Virus record (IMG/VR): IMGVR_UViG_3300010392_000868
Coordinates: 1 to 24,712 of that record
DNA length: 24,712 nt
Direction: 5' to 3' (one strand)
DNA from: a virus
Within the stretch, counting starts at the first letter, position 1. Every line of letters begins with the position of its first letter. Made by a program: the position numbers and the translations under genes. A model generated the notes under the pieces. That model was not told the origin of the DNA. It saw only the letters and a program-made list of their open reading frames with translations, and did not search any database. This document shows, in pieces, positions 23,001 through 24,712 of the stretch.

Positions 23001-24712
23001 TAAAAAATATTATTGGGGAAGTTCAAAAGATAGCCAAGAAAGGATCAATTAGTTCTGTTCAGGCTGCTAAATTAGATAAAGAATTTAAAGTAATTAACGA
23101 TACTATTTCTGGTAAGAAAGTATTAGCTGGAGATAAGCAACAGGGTACTCATAATCCAGAAGAATCTGTGGAAGGTGCTACTACTGTCGGTGGACAAGTT
23201 ATAGGTAAAACTACTGTCAAATATGACAAGGCAACCAAAGGAGATAAATCTACAGTTGAAGAGAGATTATCTATCCATGATTACCTAAAGGTTAAGAAGG
23301 GGTTAAAACCTGTAAGTATGTTTCATAAGGTGCATAACTTTTTTAGTTCTACGAAAACCAAAGATAAAAAATTAAAAGCAGAGATTGCTGCTTTATTGCC
23401 TAAATTAACAGATGAGCAATTTAAGGCATTTAAGTTCTTACGAAACTTTCATGATGAATTTTCAGAAAATTTATTAAAAGTAGTTGGTAACTTAAATTCT
23501 GAATTTATTTTTAAGAGTCAGATTGAAGGAGTCATATCTGAGGATGGTAAAGCTAAGAATGAAAATCCTGGTGATCCTGCTGCCTACCTAATTAATATTG
23601 ATAAAGATGGCAATAAATACCTGAATGAAAATCTCGTAGCTACTATGAGTATGGTTATTCTTGATTGGATCAGTAAAGAAGCCCAGAACACTCTCTATAA
23701 TGAAAAAGAAACAGTTAATAATTTTCTTGGATTACCTATAGAAGCAACTGCAAAACAAGAAGCTTATGAAAATTTAACTACTGCAGGTCTACCTCGTAAT
23801 ACTTTAGACGATGCTTTAGGGCGTGAGATATTCAAACAATTGGGGCTTGAAGCTCAAGAAAATATTGATGGTGATTTCATTCCTCGTTTACGTTTAGCTT
23901 TAGGTAAGATGGCTGTTAATGGAATGCTTCAAAGTGATCTAGTTACTCAGACAACATTCAAGACAGAGGAAATGATTGATTGGGGTGGTAACGTAGTTAC
24001 ATTAGGTGTTCCTGGTTCATTAACAAGTTTTATTCGTGCAGAAAGTGATCAAGATCCTGTTAATAAATATAAATATACTCTTTCTAAAGGTAAAAAAGGA
24101 TTACAAACATATGTTAAACGAATAAAAGATAGCGATCATTTAATAAAAACCTTATTTGATATTTCTAAGGATATAGCAGGACCTGTATTTACGGCTGCTA
24201 AATCTTTAAAAGACATACCTAAATTTATTAACAAGAGTCCTGTTGGAGAAATACCAGAACAGATGCGTAAATCTATTCTGGCTTACTCCCAAGTCGAGTG
24301 GGAAATAAAAGAAAATATAAGTGATATTTCTGATTTTATGGGAGTCAACTTTGTTAAGAGTATGTACGGATACAATTTTAATGTTGATGAAGAGCATATA
24401 ACTGAACAGCCAGGAATAACTGCACGGAATCAAGCTATTGAAAAAGAAATGAGAGACTTTGGTGAGTTTCGAACTTTAGCTCGAGAGGAAGGTAAAACTG
24501 GATTCTTCTTTAATCATGTCATGGATAAAAACATGCGTGTACGTCTGGACAGTTCTACTGTTAATCCCCAGGCTAGTAAATTACACAGACATTTAATTGG
24601 TGTTAAGGAGTGGACTAACGAATTAGATATGAATAATCCTGATCATGCATTAGGATTTAAAATGGCTGTTGCCCAAGCTTTAACTGTTGGTGGGTTTAAA
24701 ATTGAAAAAGAA
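20096..24712 (+). CDS. Virion-encapsidated RNA polymerase (N4 vRNAP-like), partial
   Basis: An open frame of 1539 residues runs off the right edge. The catalytic region begins near residue 1060, close to where the N4 mini-vRNAP begins (998). At 1477-1481 is DKNMR, then VRLDSSTV and NPQASKLHRHLIG (1490-1502). In N4 the counterpart is TRVGR followed by NPQSAKL, and in T7 RNA polymerase DWRGR followed by NPQ. GFKMAVAQAL near the end also matches N4 (QLGLAQAL). Motifs A, B and C, with the catalytic Asp, Lys and Tyr, lie beyond the window. Before the core are four short repeats (76-144), a Gly/Ala-rich hydrophobic module (373-540) and a Lys/Pro/Glu linker (867-940). The enzyme would enter the cell with the DNA and transcribe early genes. 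Confidence 0.9.
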   Translation, partial: MAQQPTPYGQQVLASLDSDVQGFVPGDPDLTAALTRFRNEAQGRDIVPDDLRAQGVTSNTSIPSVTSDTPEVAPSIDLAAAKEKLSLPQQKAISLDEAKSRLFGGSTEPQFSLEEAKSLLGGKEPPAFSVDEAKNILSGTTPLDATVADKQITVAAKTLEKQELFGGPGLGEVPQEFLTEEDQARAIQNEQEVEAARLAQTEREARALLTDEEADTVGGYIANLGLTFFSGAATVVGDLLKAPTHVADYLDGRGITDADIGLYNSIGRKLAAGEQLSEAEDAFIATEKYTDLGDIESRKEFINVIDGGLETISGWVNDNKTSKALAKLGKTSEQAADSFIKGEYMEGISKFAEGLLTLAADDTGAAVELTVNSLPQMFVLARQAIVGVGSLGLSQYSEAINDFVEEHGRQPTEGEKAFAGILSFTSAGLDALGAKFILGAKALPGNITKLAAKLGLEVAKKTVKATTTAVKQAKKGAIKTVAKGAAQTGKSVGVEGLTEGSQAFLQQQAAKQDLSATDLPEILTEATVGAVAGGIISGGVETVRATPKVVKETAKTTKKAARKVGIGDPTKVITQAKKSGDVELGMNTILKLKFADLTPEEQVTRVEEYESFLETFEAKTEEEISNLDPETESDAIQTKQRTITDYKRRLDQLVREQARTESGRVFREAVDILDPQTVTTTDAQGKKVTSTPEPRTKEVVVSAIDSIIDNIQTSGDLSLNQINRTLGSKEFDDNATNKQKELAKDYKEFKVNTETVKNLPEDAQKSIEEVHEDILTGGKGFAGINQHMANFKKALVGKKKIAAQNTIRHLQDFRQELKNKLVDPETGLEISNAPVFVEAVQSEIALLSSTINQMKNMGIDVFGFKKGVDIPPEKVPEKQEKGVEPEKKKEAKPKAKAKPAKKEKVTKKKEAKPEPKSKPEPKVETAVEPVVETKAKPVAQEIPSIDGSNINEVLAILENLPEEVITQRVKNIIGEVQKIAKKGSISSVQAAKLDKEFKVINDTISGKKVLAGDKQQGTHNPEESVEGATTVGGQVIGKTTVKYDKATKGDKSTVEERLSIHDYLKVKKGLKPVSMFHKVHNFFSSTKTKDKKLKAEIAALLPKLTDEQFKAFKFLRNFHDEFSENLLKVVGNLNSEFIFKSQIEGVISEDGKAKNENPGDPAAYLINIDKDGNKYLNENLVATMSMVILDWISKEAQNTLYNEKETVNNFLGLPIEATAKQEAYENLTTAGLPRNTLDDALGREIFKQLGLEAQENIDGDFIPRLRLALGKMAVNGMLQSDLVTQTTFKTEEMIDWGGNVVTLGVPGSLTSFIRAESDQDPVNKYKYTLSKGKKGLQTYVKRIKDSDHLIKTLFDISKDIAGPVFTAAKSLKDIPKFINKSPVGEIPEQMRKSILAYSQVEWEIKENISDISDFMGVNFVKSMYGYNFNVDEEHITEQPGITARNQAIEKEMRDFGEFRTLAREEGKTGFFFNHVMDKNMRVRLDSSTVNPQASKLHRHLIGVKEWTNELDMNNPDHALGFKMAVAQALTVGGFKIEKE
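20321..20527 (+). repeat. Four tandem 17-residue repeats in the vRNAP N-terminus
   Basis: Residues 76-144 of the polymerase read as four degenerate units beginning IDLAAAKEKLS, ISLDEAKSRLFGG, FSLEEAKSLLGG and FSVDEAKNILSG, at 17-18 residue spacing. Each has a hydrophobic-S-hydrophobic start, an acidic-Ala-Lys helix and a Gly end. It is a repeat at protein level; the DNA has diverged. Confidence 0.85.

Overview
This window is a stretch of a tailed-phage genome. All genes run on the + strand with almost no intergenic space. The best match is the N4 type (Schitoviridae): short-tailed phages that carry a giant RNA polymerase inside the virion. The last gene, cut by the right edge, is that virion RNA polymerase (vRNAP). 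Its end aligns with the start of the N4 mini-vRNAP catalytic core: a DKNMR motif sits where N4 has TRVGR, followed by NPQ..SKL. The order portal, small protein, acidic scaffold, major capsid, four to six internal or structural proteins, then vRNAP is the N4 late-gene order (gp59 to gp50). The DNA is AT-rich and uses the standard code with mostly TAA stops. The host cannot be named. A Gram-negative host is indicated by a predicted outer-membrane protein and a peptidoglycan-peptide-cleaving endolysin.

Layout. 1-3600: the C-terminal part of a giant protein of about 51 tandem repeats of 22-25 residues (consensus SLILTEYP..VN), open at the left edge; probably a virion fibre or appendage. 3602-4501: three small genes, two of them resembling common phage structural and fibre-adaptor proteins. 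4504-7471: an unusually large lysis-type cassette. It has an M15 endolysin, a 40-residue membrane protein, a membrane-anchored coiled-coil protein, a GTA-type three-helix holin, a Lys-rich protein, a signal-peptide protein with a YadA-anchor-like C-terminus, and two more single-span membrane proteins. 7483-12875: the head module (portal, gp58-like, scaffold, major capsid), closed by a strong hairpin terminator at 12893-12933. Right after the terminator, 12944-12964 carries a close match to the phage T3 RNA polymerase promoter. 12975-24712: structural and ejection proteins in N4 order, interrupted by a small GNAT acetyltransferase, ending in the vRNAP.

How it fits together: scaffold and capsid protein build the head on the portal. 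The gp55-gp51-like proteins and vRNAP are loaded inside or at the tail and are delivered with the genome, where vRNAP would transcribe early genes. The left-edge proteins build the exterior tail or fibres, and the cassette in between releases progeny. Many neighbours overlap as TAATG or ATGA or are separated by 1-3 bases, which suggests translational coupling. No stretch over 300 bases lacks a gene. I saw no tRNA, CRISPR array, insertion sequence, integrase or attachment site.

The least ordinary items are the 51-unit repeat protein, the YadA-like outer-membrane protein in the lysis cassette, the T3-like promoter behind the capsid terminator, and the altered core motif and N-terminal repeats of the vRNAP.
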